64,000 nt of DNA from Nocardioides ungokensis (GCF_013466985.1 NZ_CP059164.1:3605001-3669000); one strand, 5' to 3'. Counted from the first letter of the stretch, positions 19,674-29,223 are shown. Notes: generated from the letters alone by a model not told the origin. Program-made: numbers and translations.

Positions 19674-20455
19674 CAGGAGGTCCCTCCCGCCGGGGTGGTC
19701 TGGTCGGTGGGCGCCGCCGCCGTGGGGGCGGCCGGGTCGGTCGCCGTGGCCGACGCCGGGGCGTAGCGGTGGCTGTAGACCTTCTCCGAGAGACCGACCG
19801 AGCCGCTGAACGTGACCGAGGTCGCCGAGTCACCGGTGGTCGTGGTCGAGATGAAGGGCTCCACGAAGAGGCCCATGCTGCCCAGGTTCGTCACCAGCTC
19901 ACCGACCTGGGCACGCGAGACCGCCGTGCCGGAGAGGGTGACGCAGCCGATGATCGTCTCGGTCTGGAACGGGTCGGGCCCGGGGCAGACCGACGCGCCG
20001 GCGGTGGCCGGTGCCCCGGCGGCCGGGGCCGTCGTACCGGCCGCGTCGGGCGCGAGCGTCACGGAGATCGACTGCATGCTGGTGCCGGACGGGGTGGCCG
20101 CCCGGAGGCCGGCGAGGACCTTCGAGAAGTAGATCTCCCGGGCCATCGTCGTGCTCACGGTCGCCTTCTGGGCCGCAACGCCGGTCACGAACGTCTTGAT
20201 CGTGGTGAGGGTCTGGGTCTGCGAGCTGAGGCGGCTGGTCTGGGCCTGCTCGACCGCCACCAGCTTCTGGGCGTCGTTGACGCGCATGTGCTGGACGAAC
20301 CAGCCCGCGCCGACGAGGAGCACCAGCGCGACGCCGCCGGCGACGAAGCGCTTGCGGAGCCGGCGGACCGCCATCCGGTCGAACTCGGACTGCGAGAGCA
20401 GGTTGACCGAGGGCAGGCCCGGACGCGGGTGGCTGGCTGCACCGCGGCGCTTCAT
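19673..20455 (-). CDS. pilN: PilN-like type IV pilus assembly protein
   Basis: This protein of 260 residues has a short cytoplasmic N-terminus containing 'SVNLLSQSEFD', the PilM-docking motif (consensus INLLP) of PilN, then a membrane helix (about 35-55), coiled-coil and a periplasm-facing domain, ending in a low-complexity Ala/Thr/Pro tail. The start overlaps the pilM stop by 4 bp and the stop overlaps pilO by 1 bp. It should bridge cytoplasmic PilM and membrane PilO. Confidence 0.87.
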   Translation of the reverse strand: MKRRGAASHPRPGLPSVNLLSQSEFDRMAVRRLRKRFVAGGVALVLLVGAGWFVQHMRVNDAQKLVAVEQAQTSRLSSQTQTLTTIKTFVTGVAAQKATVSTTMAREIYFSKVLAGLRAATPSGTSMQSISVTLAPDAAGTTAPAAGAPATAGASVCPGPDPFQTETIIGCVTLSGTAVSRAQVGELVTNLGSMGLFVEPFISTTTTGDSATSVTFSGSVGLSEKVYSHRYAPASATATDPAAPTAAAPTDQTTPAGGTS

Positions 20456-21585
20456 CGACCGGCTCCTGCGCAGAGGCCGGCGGCGACGGCCAGGGCCGTC
20501 TCGTCGTCCGGGGTGAAGTGCGACCCGCGAGTGGTCTTGACGAAGGGCATCACGTCCAGGGCCTCCACCCGGGTCCCGAGCCGCTGCTCGAGCAGCTCGC
20601 GCAGGCCGCCGAGGCGGGATCCGGAGCCGGAGAGGAGCACGCGGGCCACCTCGGTCGGCTGCCCCGCACCGTCGGCCGTCGCGGCCTCGGCGGCCGAGGC
20701 GCGGTAGAAGTCGAGGGTGGTGCTGATCTCCGCGACCAGGCTCGTCGCCGCGGTGACGACGTGCTTCTGCGCGGGGTGGTCGAGACCGTCGTCGCGGACG
20801 GTGACCGTCTGGCGCTGGAACTCGTCGAGAGTCGCGTGACCCGGCAGGCCCACGAAGACCTTGGTGCGCTCGGCGTCCTCCCACGACCACTGGTAGCCGT
20901 GCTGGACCGCCTGGGTGATCGAGTCGCCGCCGACGCCCGGGATGATCCGGACGAAGCGAGGCACGCCGCCGGCGTGCACCACGACCGAGACGACGTCGGC
21001 ACCGATGTCGACGATCGCCTCCGCCTCGCCCGACGGGTCGAGGCCGTTCGGGGTGCGGGCCCGGACCAGCGCGAAGGGCAGCAGGTCGACGCCGGACGTG
21101 CGCAGGCCCGCGTGGCGGGCCGCGTCCACGAACGGGTCGACGACCTCGCGGGCCGCGGCGACGAGGAGGATGCGCGCAACACGCCGCGGGTCCTCGTTCT
21201 CCTGAGCCAGCTCGGCCTCCTCGAGCAGGTGGTAGTCGAGGTTGGCGTCGTCCACGGGCATCGGGAGCGCGTCCTGCACCTGGTAGCGCAGGGCCTGGCG
21301 GAAGTCGGCGGGCGGCATCCAGTCGAGGACCATCTGACGCACCATCACCCCGGAGTTCGCGATCCCGAGGCGGACCTCCTTGGAGCCGAACTTCCCGGTC
21401 GCCCACAGCTCGCGCAGCGCCGCGGTGAGGGCCTCGCCGTCGACCACGATCCCGGAGCGCACGACGCCCGGTGCCAGAGGCACCGAGGCGAAGCGTCGCA
21501 GGGTCGAGCGGCGTCGGCCCGGGACGAACTCGGCTGCCCGGACACCGGTGCTGCCGATGTCCAGTCCGACCAGGGTGCGTGCCAT
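20452..21585 (-). CDS. pilM: PilM actin-like type IV pilus assembly ATPase
   Basis: This 377-residue protein has the FtsA/PilM fold with phosphate-1 motif 'VGLDIGSTGVRAAE' at the start, phosphate-2 'AIVDIGADVVSV' and adenosine motif 'LLSGSGSRLGGL'. PilM is the cytoplasmic ring component that recruits PilN. The start is ATG 21585 because upstream sequence holds the promoter. It is the first gene of a minus-strand operon pilM-pilN-pilO-unknown-unknown-pilD-cyclase, driven by the WhiG-type promoter at 21627-21654. Confidence 0.92.
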   Translation of the reverse strand: MARTLVGLDIGSTGVRAAEFVPGRRRSTLRRFASVPLAPGVVRSGIVVDGEALTAALRELWATGKFGSKEVRLGIANSGVMVRQMVLDWMPPADFRQALRYQVQDALPMPVDDANLDYHLLEEAELAQENEDPRRVARILLVAAAREVVDPFVDAARHAGLRTSGVDLLPFALVRARTPNGLDPSGEAEAIVDIGADVVSVVVHAGGVPRFVRIIPGVGGDSITQAVQHGYQWSWEDAERTKVFVGLPGHATLDEFQRQTVTVRDDGLDHPAQKHVVTAATSLVAEISTTLDFYRASAAEAATADGAGQPTEVARVLLSGSGSRLGGLRELLEQRLGTRVEALDVMPFVKTTRGSHFTPDDETALAVAAGLCAGAGR

Positions 21586-21626
21586 CGGGTCCTCGAAGGG
21601 TAGGAGGGAGAAACGGGTCGAAGGAG

Positions 21627-21654
21627 TCATCGGCAGCGCCGGGCCGGTACTTGA
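21627..21654 (-). promoter_or_regulatory. WhiG/sigma-28-type promoter of the pilM operon
   Basis: Read on the minus strand: TCAAG, 15-nt spacer, GCCGATGA, ending 41 nt before the pilM ATG. The -10 differs from the WhiG consensus GCCGATAA at one base. It is divergent from the pilT promoter 38 bp away. Confidence 0.75.
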
Positions 21655-21692
21655 CGGGGTGGCCCGGATTTCCCACTGCTCGGCGTGTCGGG

Positions 21693-21720
21693 TCAAGGTC
21701 GCGGCTCCGGCGACCGACAA
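21693..21720 (+). promoter_or_regulatory. WhiG/sigma-28-type promoter of pilT-rsiG-pilB
   Basis: TCAAG (21693-21697), 15-nt spacer, ACCGACAA (21713-21720), ending 67 nt before the pilT GTG. It lies back to back with the pilM promoter, so one short region launches both main pilus assembly operons. Confidence 0.7.
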
Positions 21721-21787
21721 CACCATGTAACCCCTGTGAACCGTGGTACACAGACCACTGTCGAATGCCGAACCGGAGGCACCACCC

Positions 21788-22888
21788 GTGACCCTTCAGA
21801 TCGCCCCGTTCCTGCAGGCCGTCGTGGTCAACAACGGGTCAGACCTGCACATCAAGGTCGGTGGTCCTCCGAAGATCCGGATCTCCGGCACCCTCGTCCC
21901 GCTCCAGGTCGACCCGCTGACCGCCGAGGCGGCCGAGGCGATGATCCGCGAGACCATGCCGGCCGACGTCGCGTCGCACTACGCCGCGACCAACGAGGCC
22001 GACTACGCGCTCTCGGTCCCGGGCATCGGCCGGTTCCGGGTCAACGCCTTCCGCTCCCGTGGCGCGGCCGGCTGCGTGCTGCGCCTGGTCCGCCTCACCC
22101 CTATGTCGCTCGGCGACCTGGGGCTGCCCGACGTGATCCGGCAGCTCGCGCTCGAGCCGCGCGGCCTGGTGCTGGTGACCGGGCCGACCGGGTCCGGCAA
22201 GACCACGACGCTCTCGGCGATGGTCGATGCGATCAACGAGGCCCGGGCGGTGCACATCCTCACCATCGAGGACCCGATCGAGGTCGTGCACCAGGACAAG
22301 CTGGCCAGCGTGACCCAGCGCGAGCTCGGCACCGACACCGCTGACTGGTCGGTGGCGATGCGCGCCGCCATGCGTCAGGACCCCGACGTCATCCTCATCG
22401 GCGAGATGCGGGATGCCGAGACCGTGAAGGCCGGCCTGTCCGCCGCGGAGACCGGGCACTTCGTCATGTCGACGCTGCACACGACCGACGCCAAGGAGAC
22501 GGTGAACCGGATCATCGACTTCTTCCCGCCGCACGAGCAGAAGCAGGTGCGGCTCGGGCTGGCCACGTCGCTGCGCGGCATCGTCTGCCAGCGGCTGGTG
22601 CCGCGGGCCGACGGCGCCGGACGCGCGGTGGCGATGGAGATCGCGGTGAACAACCCGCGCCTGGCCGAGGCCGTGGCCGACCCCGACAAGACCGACACGA
22701 TCGAGGACATCATCGCCACGGGCAGCTACTCGGGCACCCAGACCTTCGACCAGCACCTGGTGCGCATGGTCCTCGACGGCACGGTCTCGGTCCGCGACGC
22801 CAAGCTGGTGAGCTCCAACACCCACGACATGTCCGTCATGCTGAAGCGCGCGGGGATCGACCCCGCACTGGTCGACGAGACGGAGTGA
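21788..22888 (+). CDS. pilT: PilT-type pilus retraction ATPase
   Basis: This 366-residue hexameric ATPase starts at GTG 21788, 8 nt after GGAGGC. It shows Walker A 'GPTGSGKTTT', the Asp box 'TIEDPIEVVHQ', Walker B 'DVILIGEMRD' and the His box 'STLHTTDAKETVNRIIDFFP'. The AIRNL-like retraction motif region is changed ('SVMLKRAG' follows near the end). It is first in the pilT-rsiG-pilB unit. A second pilT-like gene lies at 25185, so one of the two may be PilU-like. Confidence 0.92.
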   Translation: MTLQIAPFLQAVVVNNGSDLHIKVGGPPKIRISGTLVPLQVDPLTAEAAEAMIRETMPADVASHYAATNEADYALSVPGIGRFRVNAFRSRGAAGCVLRLVRLTPMSLGDLGLPDVIRQLALEPRGLVLVTGPTGSGKTTTLSAMVDAINEARAVHILTIEDPIEVVHQDKLASVTQRELGTDTADWSVAMRAAMRQDPDVILIGEMRDAETVKAGLSAAETGHFVMSTLHTTDAKETVNRIIDFFPPHEQKQVRLGLATSLRGIVCQRLVPRADGAGRAVAMEIAVNNPRLAEAVADPDKTDTIEDIIATGSYSGTQTFDQHLVRMVLDGTVSVRDAKLVSSNTHDMSVMLKRAGIDPALVDETE

Positions 22889-22895
22889 CGCGCAG

Positions 22896-23408
22896 ATGAG
22901 CAACCAGGGCCCCGACAGCCGCCGCCGTTCGGTCACCTCGACGGTGCCCTCCGAGGAGCTCGCCGCCCTCGACCTCGAGCAGCTCCGCAGCTACCGACAC
23001 GGGCTGGAGGGCGAGGAGGACAAGGTGTCCTACTGGCGGCGCCTGGTGCACGCGCGCATCGACGTGCTCGAGGCGGAGTCCGGCACGAGCGCCCCGTTGA
23101 GCATCGACGACCTGGTCCGCGTCCTCGGCGACACCGGCTCGGGCCGGACCCGGCGCGCGCTGGTCCGCTTCCGCGCCGCCGACCCGCTCCCGGACCTCCC
23201 GGTGCTCAGCGAGATGTGGGTGACCGAGGTCGACCCGCACGACGCCGGCGAGATCGAGGACGCGCTCGAGCGCCTCCGCACCGCGGAGCGCCAGCTCACC
23301 GCCTACCGCCGGGCCCTGCACGACCGTATCGACGAAGCCACTCGGGAACTCATCCTGCGCTACCGGGCCAACCCCCTCGCAGCGCTGACCGTCATCCCAC
23401 AGGAGTGA
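22896..23408 (+). CDS. rsiG: RsiG-like c-di-GMP-responsive anti-sigma factor (twin-motif)
   Basis: This 170-residue all-helical protein carries two copies of the RsiG signature E-x3-S-x2-R-x3-Q-x3-D with Q replaced by His and, in copy two, S by Thr: E41-S45-R48-H52-D56 and E131-T135-R138-H142-D146. In characterised RsiG these motifs lie on two antiparallel helices and bind a c-di-GMP dimer, which arms the protein to sequester sigma WhiG. The gene is 7 bp after pilT and 2 bp before pilB. A WhiG homologue is encoded at 38712. Homology to RsiG is my reading of the motif pattern; binding with the His variant is inferred. Confidence 0.8.
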   Translation: MSNQGPDSRRRSVTSTVPSEELAALDLEQLRSYRHGLEGEEDKVSYWRRLVHARIDVLEAESGTSAPLSIDDLVRVLGDTGSGRTRRALVRFRAADPLPDLPVLSEMWVTEVDPHDAGEIEDALERLRTAERQLTAYRRALHDRIDEATRELILRYRANPLAALTVIPQE

Positions 23409-23410
23409 CC

Positions 23411-25096
23411 GTGATCCCTCACCCTTCCAGCGAGACCGTCACCGCCCTCCTCGACGCCGGGCTCGTCACCCCCGACCAGGTCGACGACGCCGGCCGGGTC
23501 GCCGCCGAGCGCTCCCGCAGCGTGCTCGAGGTGCTGCTCGACAACGGCACCGTCGACAAGACCGACGTCGTCCGCACCGCGGCAGCCTCGGCCGGCCTCG
23601 AGTACGTCGACCTCAGCGAGTACTCGGTGGACATGGGCGCCGCCTCACTGCTGCCCGCCGACTTCGTACGCCGTTCCAGCGTCCTGCCGCTGCGCGTCGA
23701 GCACGGCGAGCTGGTCGTCGCGGTGAGCATCCGCCAGGCCGGCAACATCGAGCTCAAGGACGACCTCGGCCGGATGGCCAGCCGTCGGGTGCGGTTCGCC
23801 ATCGCCAACCGGGCCGAGATCGAGACCAAGATCAACCAGACCTACCGGGCCGAGGGCGAGCTCCAGGACCTCACCTCCGACCTCACCGCGGAGGACGAGG
23901 CCGAGGACCTCGCCAACTTCACGGAGGTCTCCGACGAGGCGCCGGTCGTGCGCTTCGTGAACCTGCTGATCAACCAGGCCATCTCCGACCGGGCCTCCGA
24001 CATCCACATCGAGCCGACCGAGCGCGACCTGCGGGTGCGCTACCGCATCGACGGCGTGCTCAAGGACGCCCACCGGTCCCCCAAGAACATCCAGAACGGC
24101 GTCATCTCGCGGCTCAAGATCATGTGCGACATGAACATCGCCGAGCGGCGCGTGCCGCAGGACGGCCGGATGTCGGTCAACCACCAGGGCCGGCGCATCG
24201 ACCTGCGCGTCGCGACGCTGCCGACGGTGTGGGGCGAGAAGGTCGTCGCGCGAATCCTCGACAACACCAACACCCAGCTCGACCTGCAGGACCTCGGCTT
24301 CAGCGACGACAACTTCCGCCGCTTCGAGGAGTCCTACTCCAAGCCCTACGGGATGATCCTGGCCACCGGGCCGACCGGTTCCGGCAAGTCGACGACGCTC
24401 TACGCGACGCTGAACCAGCTGAACCGGCCCGACGTCAACGTGATCACCGTCGAGGACCCGGTGGAGTACCGGCTCGCCGGCATCAACCAGGTGCAGACCA
24501 ACGCCAAGGCCGGCCTGACCTTCGCCTCCGCGCTGCGCTCGATCCTGCGCTCGGACCCCGACATCGTGCTGATCGGTGAGATCCGCGACCACGAGACCGC
24601 GCAGATCGCCGTCGAGGCGGCGCTCACCGGCCACCTGGTGCTCTCCACCCTGCACACCAACGACGCCCCCTCCGCGGTCACCCGCCTGGTGGAGATGGGG
24701 ATCGAGCCGTTCCTGGTCGGGTCGGCGCTCGACGTCGTACTCGCGCAGCGGCTGTGCCGCTCGCTGTGCCCCCGCTGCAAGGTCGCCTACACCCCCGAGC
24801 CCGAGGAGCTGTCCCGGGTCGGCTTCCCGTGGGTCGAGGGCGACCCGCTGCCGACGCTCTACAAGCCCGCCGGCTGCTCGGCGTGCTCCCAGACCGGCTA
24901 CCGCGGACGCCTCGCGCTGCACGAGGTGATGAGCGTGACCGAGGAGATCTCGCGGCTGACCGTGGCCCGCGCCTCGACCGACGACATCACCCGGGCCGCG
25001 CAGGAGCAGGGCATGAGCGAGCTCAAGCACGACGGCTGGCGCAAGGTGGCCCAGGGCCGGACGTCGATCGAAGAGGTCCTGCGCGTCGTCGCCTGA
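23411..25096 (+). CDS. pilB: PilB/GspE-type pilus extension ATPase
   Basis: This 561-residue ATPase starts at GTG 23411 with AGGAG just upstream. It has a T2SSE N-terminal domain (about 10-150) and a C-terminal motor with Walker A 'GPTGSGKSTTL', Asp box 'TVEDPVEY', Walker B 'DIVLIGEIRD', His box and the zinc tetracysteine CRSLCPRC...CSAC. The N-terminal region resembles half of a MshEN repeat ('LLDAGLVTPDQVDDA') but lacks the RLG residues needed for c-di-GMP, so direct binding seems unlikely. It forms one unit with pilT and rsiG. Confidence 0.92.
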   Translation: MIPHPSSETVTALLDAGLVTPDQVDDAGRVAAERSRSVLEVLLDNGTVDKTDVVRTAAASAGLEYVDLSEYSVDMGAASLLPADFVRRSSVLPLRVEHGELVVAVSIRQAGNIELKDDLGRMASRRVRFAIANRAEIETKINQTYRAEGELQDLTSDLTAEDEAEDLANFTEVSDEAPVVRFVNLLINQAISDRASDIHIEPTERDLRVRYRIDGVLKDAHRSPKNIQNGVISRLKIMCDMNIAERRVPQDGRMSVNHQGRRIDLRVATLPTVWGEKVVARILDNTNTQLDLQDLGFSDDNFRRFEESYSKPYGMILATGPTGSGKSTTLYATLNQLNRPDVNVITVEDPVEYRLAGINQVQTNAKAGLTFASALRSILRSDPDIVLIGEIRDHETAQIAVEAALTGHLVLSTLHTNDAPSAVTRLVEMGIEPFLVGSALDVVLAQRLCRSLCPRCKVAYTPEPEELSRVGFPWVEGDPLPTLYKPAGCSACSQTGYRGRLALHEVMSVTEEISRLTVARASTDDITRAAQEQGMSELKHDGWRKVAQGRTSIEEVLRVVA

Positions 25097-25109
25097 GCCG
25101 CGGGAGTCC

Positions 25110-25137
25110 TCAAGTCCGGGCTCCGGGCGACCGATGA
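25110..25137 (+). promoter_or_regulatory. WhiG/sigma-28-type promoter of pilT2-pilC
   Basis: TCAAG (25110-25114), 15-nt spacer, ACCGATGA (25130-25137), 47 nt before the GTG start of the second pilT-like gene. It starts 14 nt after the pilB stop, so pilT2-pilC can be transcribed independently. Confidence 0.72.
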
Positions 25138-25184
25138 AGAGAGTGGTCAGCACTCTCTCGCCCCCCGCTCGGAGGAGCACCCTC

Positions 25185-26483
25185 GTGAACGACGTACTGC
25201 GCAACGGCTTCGGCCTGTCCCTCGGCACCACGGCTGCGCCCGAGCAGGCCGCTCCCCCGCAGCCGGCCCAACAGACCGTGCCGCAGACGGTGGTGCCGCC
25301 GGCCGCGCCGCAGGCCCCGGTCGCGCAGCCCCCGGTCCAGCAGGCGCCCCGTCCACCAGGCCCCCGTGGTGACGCCGCCCGCGCAGCCGCACAACCTGAT
25401 CCTCGACGAGCTGCTGATCCAGGTCCTGCGCATGAAGGGCTCCCGACCTCCACCTGACCTCGGCGGCGCCGCCCACCGTCCGGGTCCGCGCGCGAGATGG
25501 AGATGATGCCCGGCTATCCCTCGCTGACGGGTGAGCAGCTGCGCCGCACGCTCTACAACGTGATGACCGAGCGGCAGCGCAAGGTGTTCGAGGAGGAGCT
25601 CGAGCTCGACTTCGCGTACGCCGTGCCGGGCCACGCGCGCTTCCGCGTCAACGTCTTCCAGCAGCGCGAGAACATCGGCGCCGTGATGCGCGTGATCCCG
25701 TGGGAGATCCTGCCGCTGGAGTCGCTCGGCATGCCCGAGGTGCTGGGCACCTTCGCCGACCTGCCGCGCGGCCTGGTGCTGGTCACCGGCCCGACCGGCT
25801 CCGGCAAGTCCACGACGCTCGCGGCGATCATCGACAAGATCAACCGGTCCCGCCGCGGTCACATCATGACCATCGAGGACCCGATCGAGTTCCTGCACGA
25901 GCACCGCGGCTGCCTGGTCAACCAGCGCGAGGTCGGTGCGGACACGCACGGCTTCCGGGCGGCGCTGAAGCACGCGCTGCGCCAGGACCCCGACGTGATC
26001 CTGGTCGGCGAGCTCCGTGACCTCGAGACGATCTCCGTGGCCCTCACCGCGGCCGAGACCGGCCACCTGGTGCTGGCCACCCTGCACACCCAGTCGGCGC
26101 AGGACACGATCACCCGTGTGGTCGACGTGTTCCCCTCCGACCAGCAGCAGCAGGTGCGCACCCAGCTGGCCGCCACGCTCCAGGGCGTCGTCTGCCAGAC
26201 CCTGGTGAAGACCGCGGACGGCAAGGGCCGCGCGGCCGCCGTCGAGGTCATGGTCTGCAACACCGGTATCCGCGCGATGATCCGCGACGACAAGCTCCAG
26301 CAGATCCAGGGCGCGCTTCAGGCCGGCGCCAAGGACGGGATGCAGACCCTGAACGCCCACCTCGCCTCGCTGGTCAGGTCCGGGCAGATCAGCTTCGCCG
26401 CGGGCCTCGAGGCCTGCACCAACCGCGCTGACTTCGAGACGCTGGCCGGCTCCGCCGCCCAGCGCCCCACCAGCTGGCAGTGA
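25185..26483 (+). CDS. pilT: Second PilT-family ATPase with Pro/Gln-rich N-terminal linker (three frameshifts)
   Basis: Start GTG 25185 follows GGAGGA. The first ~65 residues contain a Pro/Gln/Ala-rich linker (APEQAAPPQPAQQ and following repeats) absent from ordinary PilT, then 'LILDELLIQVLRMKGSDLHLT', the normal PilT N-terminus. Three extra bases (near 25350, 25446 and 25490) break the frame. The motor part from 25497 is intact: Walker A GPTGSGKSTTL, Asp box TIEDPIEFLHE, Walker B DVILVGELRD, His box ATLHTQSAQDTITRVVDVFP. It could be a second retraction motor (PilU-like). Confidence 0.85.
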
Positions 26484-26520
26484 CCCCCACTCCCCTTCAC
26501 GACGACCGGAAGACATGCCC

Positions 26521-27744
26521 ATGAGCACCACGGCAACGCAGTACTCCTACAAGGTCCGCGACGCTGCCGGGAAGTTCACGGAGGGCAAGGTCGAGGCCGT
26601 CTCGGAGGCCGCGGTCGCCGACAAGCTCCGCGCGATGGGCTACGTGCCCCTCGAGGTGAAGGCCTCGAACGTCGGCATGAACCGCGAGATCAACATCGGG
26701 CCGAAGAAGCGGGTCAAGACCAAGGACCTCGCGGTCTTCTCCCGCCAGTTCGCGACGATGATCGACGCCGGTCTGACGATGATCCGGGCGCTGAACATCA
26801 TGGCCGACCAGTCGGAGAACCCCGAGCTGCGGCGCATCCTGCGCGGCGTCAAGCAGGACGTCGAGGCCGGCAGCAGCCTCTCCGCGTCGTTCGCGAAGAG
26901 CCCCGAGGCCTTCCCGCCGCTGATGGTCAACATGACGAAGGCCGGCGAGGCCGGCGGCTTCCTGGACTCGGCCATGCGCCAGATCGCCGACAACTTCGAG
27001 GCCGAGGTGAAGCTGCGGGGCAAGATCAAGGCCGCGCTCACCTACCCGGTCGTCGTCTTCATCCTCGCGATCCTGATGTGCTGCGCGATGCTGATCTTCG
27101 TCGTCCCGGTCTTCAAGGGGATGTTCGAGAGCCTCGGCGGCCAACTGCCGCTGCCGACGCAGATCCTGGTGATGCTGTCGGGCGCGATGAAGTACCTCGT
27201 GCCGCTCGGGATCGTGTCGATGGTCGGCTTCACCGTCTGGTGGCGCAAGTACGGCCACACCGAGCGCGTCCGCAACGTCGTGACCCCGCGAAGCTGAGGA
27301 TGCCGGTCTTCGGCAACCTCTTCCAGAAGCTCGCCCTCACCCGCTTCGCCCGCAACCTCGGCACCCTCCTGTCGTCGGGCGTCCCGATCCTGCAGTCCCT
27401 CGACATCGTCTCGGAGACCACCGGCTCGATCGTCATCTCCCGGGCGCTAAAGCAGGTCCAGGAGTCGGTTCGTCGCGGTGAGTCCGTCGCCGGCCCCCTG
27501 GCCGAGCACGAGGTGTTCCCGCCGATGGTCGTGCAGATGATCGCCTCCGGCGAGGAGGCCGGCGCGATCGACCAGATGCTCAACAAGATCGCGGGAGTTC
27601 TACGACGAGGAGGTCGAGGCGATGACCGAGTCCCTCACCGCCCTCATCGAGCCCCTGATGATCGCCTTCCTCGGCGGCGTCGTCGGGTCGATGATCGTCG
27701 CCCTCTACATGCCGATCTTCAAGATCTTCGACATGATCAAGTAG
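26521..27744 (+). CDS. pilC: PilC/GspF inner-membrane platform protein (two frameshifts)
   Basis: The protein of about 407 residues has two GspF domains (about 70-195 and 275-395) and three to four membrane helices, and it anchors the PilB/PilT motors. The start is ATG 26521 (26515 also possible) after GGAAG. Frameshifts lie near 27290, where 'RNVVTP' continues in another frame as 'AKLRMPVFG', and near 27595, where an extra G shifts 'LNKIA' away from 'EFYDEEVEAMTESLTALIEP'. The end is TAG 27742-27744. It is in the same unit as the second pilT. Confidence 0.88.
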
Positions 27745-27762
27745 CCCTCCCCCCACGCCATC

Positions 27763-27802
27763 GGTGGTCGAGTAGCGAGCGCCAGCGAGCGTGTCGAGAC
27801 CC
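27763..27802. repeat. REP-like intergenic element
   Basis: The 40-base stretch just after pilC contains two AGCGAGCG blocks (27775-27782 and 27785-27792 approximately) bounded by GGTCGAG and GTCGAGACC. Very similar short elements are common between convergent genes in Nocardioides-like genomes, from memory. Only one copy is visible in this window, so the repeat status is inferred. Confidence 0.35.
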
Positions 27803-27853
27803 AGGCATGCCGGTAGCCCGCCAGTCCGTGGAGGTCTGCCGGGTCCGGGCGTC

Positions 27854-29223
27854 TCAGTTGGTGGTGAGCTGGATGGTGCCGTGGGGTGTGACCAGGTAGC
27901 TGCGGCCGTGGGGTCCGTGCCACTCATAGGTGCCGTCGGGTCGGCGTCGGTAGCGCCATCGTCGGCTGGTCTTGGCGCGGTGATGTCGCCGGCACAGGGG
28001 GGCCAGATTCTCGGGCCGGGTTTGGCCGGGTGGTCCGCCCTCCTCCATCGGGACGTAGGGGTCGATGTGGTCGAGGTCGGCTGAGCGGGCTTCGTGTGGG
28101 CACCAGGGGAAGACGCAGTGCCCGTCGCGGAGGATGACCAGCTCGCGCATCCACGCGGGTGGTTCGTGTCCGTCGACCGCATCTCTGCGGGCCAGGTCGA
28201 GGACCGGTTGGACGGTGACCTGGGAGTGGCCGACCCACTCCTTGATCTGGGTGAGAGTGGCGGCGCCGAGCCGCTCGACCGTGCCCGCGCTCAGGTCCCC
28301 CCGGGTGCCGCAGCCGTGGGTGGCGAGGTCGGCCATGTTCAGGTGGAGGTAGAACCGGGTCTTCGGTGTCCGCGGCCCTGCCGACACCGCTGGCCTCTCG
28401 TCGCCGTCGGGGTCCATCAGCGACGATAGGTCGAGCTGGGCCTGCTGGGAGGCGATGACGCCCAGCGCCTTGGCCTTGCGGACCTCCAGCTCGTCGGTGT
28501 CCCCGAGTGCCTTCAAGGCGGCGGCCTGGTCGCAGACGAGGTCGTGGAACGCGGTCAGGTCGAGGGTGTCGCCGGTGATGTCGAGCCAGGAGGTGCCGGC
28601 GTACTCACTCGGGGCGGGGTGGCGCAGCGTCACGTGCCAGGACTGCTTTCCCGGACTTCTGCCGCTCCTCGAGCATCTCGGGGTGGTGCCTGGCGATGGC
28701 GTGCGCGACGCCGGTCTCGATCGCCCGCCACGAGCACGAAGGCAACCGGTCGGCGAGCTGCTCGTCCACATCCGCGGCCGCTGCCTTGGAGAGCCTGTGG
28801 GTGGCTTGGGCGACGTGGCGGGCCTTGTACGGCTCCACCGCGAGCGATTCGACGAGGCGCCAGATGCGGGGCAGCCGGTGCTGGAGGTCGAGGGCGTCGG
28901 CGATCAGCTTCATCCCGGTCGTGGTCGCGACCCCGAGCGCCGCTGCGAGGGGTTCGGGGGCGAACGCCGACACGGCCGGGGTGCCCTCGCCGCCGAGCGA
29001 CTCGTCCCCGTCCAGGTCGCCACCGAGGAGCGATGCGCCGCCCCAGGTGGCGGTGCCGGTCCCGCGGTGGCGGGGTGCAGCACACACCACTGGGCGGCGG
29101 CCCGAAGCTTGTCGCGTTCGGCCATCCGTGCGTCGAGCTTGCGCTGGTCGAGGAACGCGAGCAGGCCGTCGCGTCGAGGTCGGCGACCTCGGCGGGCTCT
29201 CCTGCTGCATCGGTTTCGAACAT
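27854..29223 (-). CDS. DUF222 / 13E12-type HNH endonuclease (three frameshifts)
   Basis: The C-terminal part has a clear HNH nuclease: CVFPWC, then 'DLDHIDPY', the GG...T...NL segment and 'LCRRHHRAKT'. The N-terminal DUF222 region is spread over three frames with breaks near 29178, 29060 and 28645. Start is taken as ATG 29223. Such genes occur in many divergent copies in Nocardioides and relatives and often behave like mobile or selfish elements. This copy splits the pilus island on the opposite strand to pilC, so it is probably an insertion rather than a pilus gene. Confidence 0.8.

Noticed and set aside
23411..23860. MshEN-type c-di-GMP-binding domain in PilB
   Set aside because: Only a partial LLxxGLVTPDQV-like half motif is present; the RLG and second-half residues needed for c-di-GMP contact are missing.
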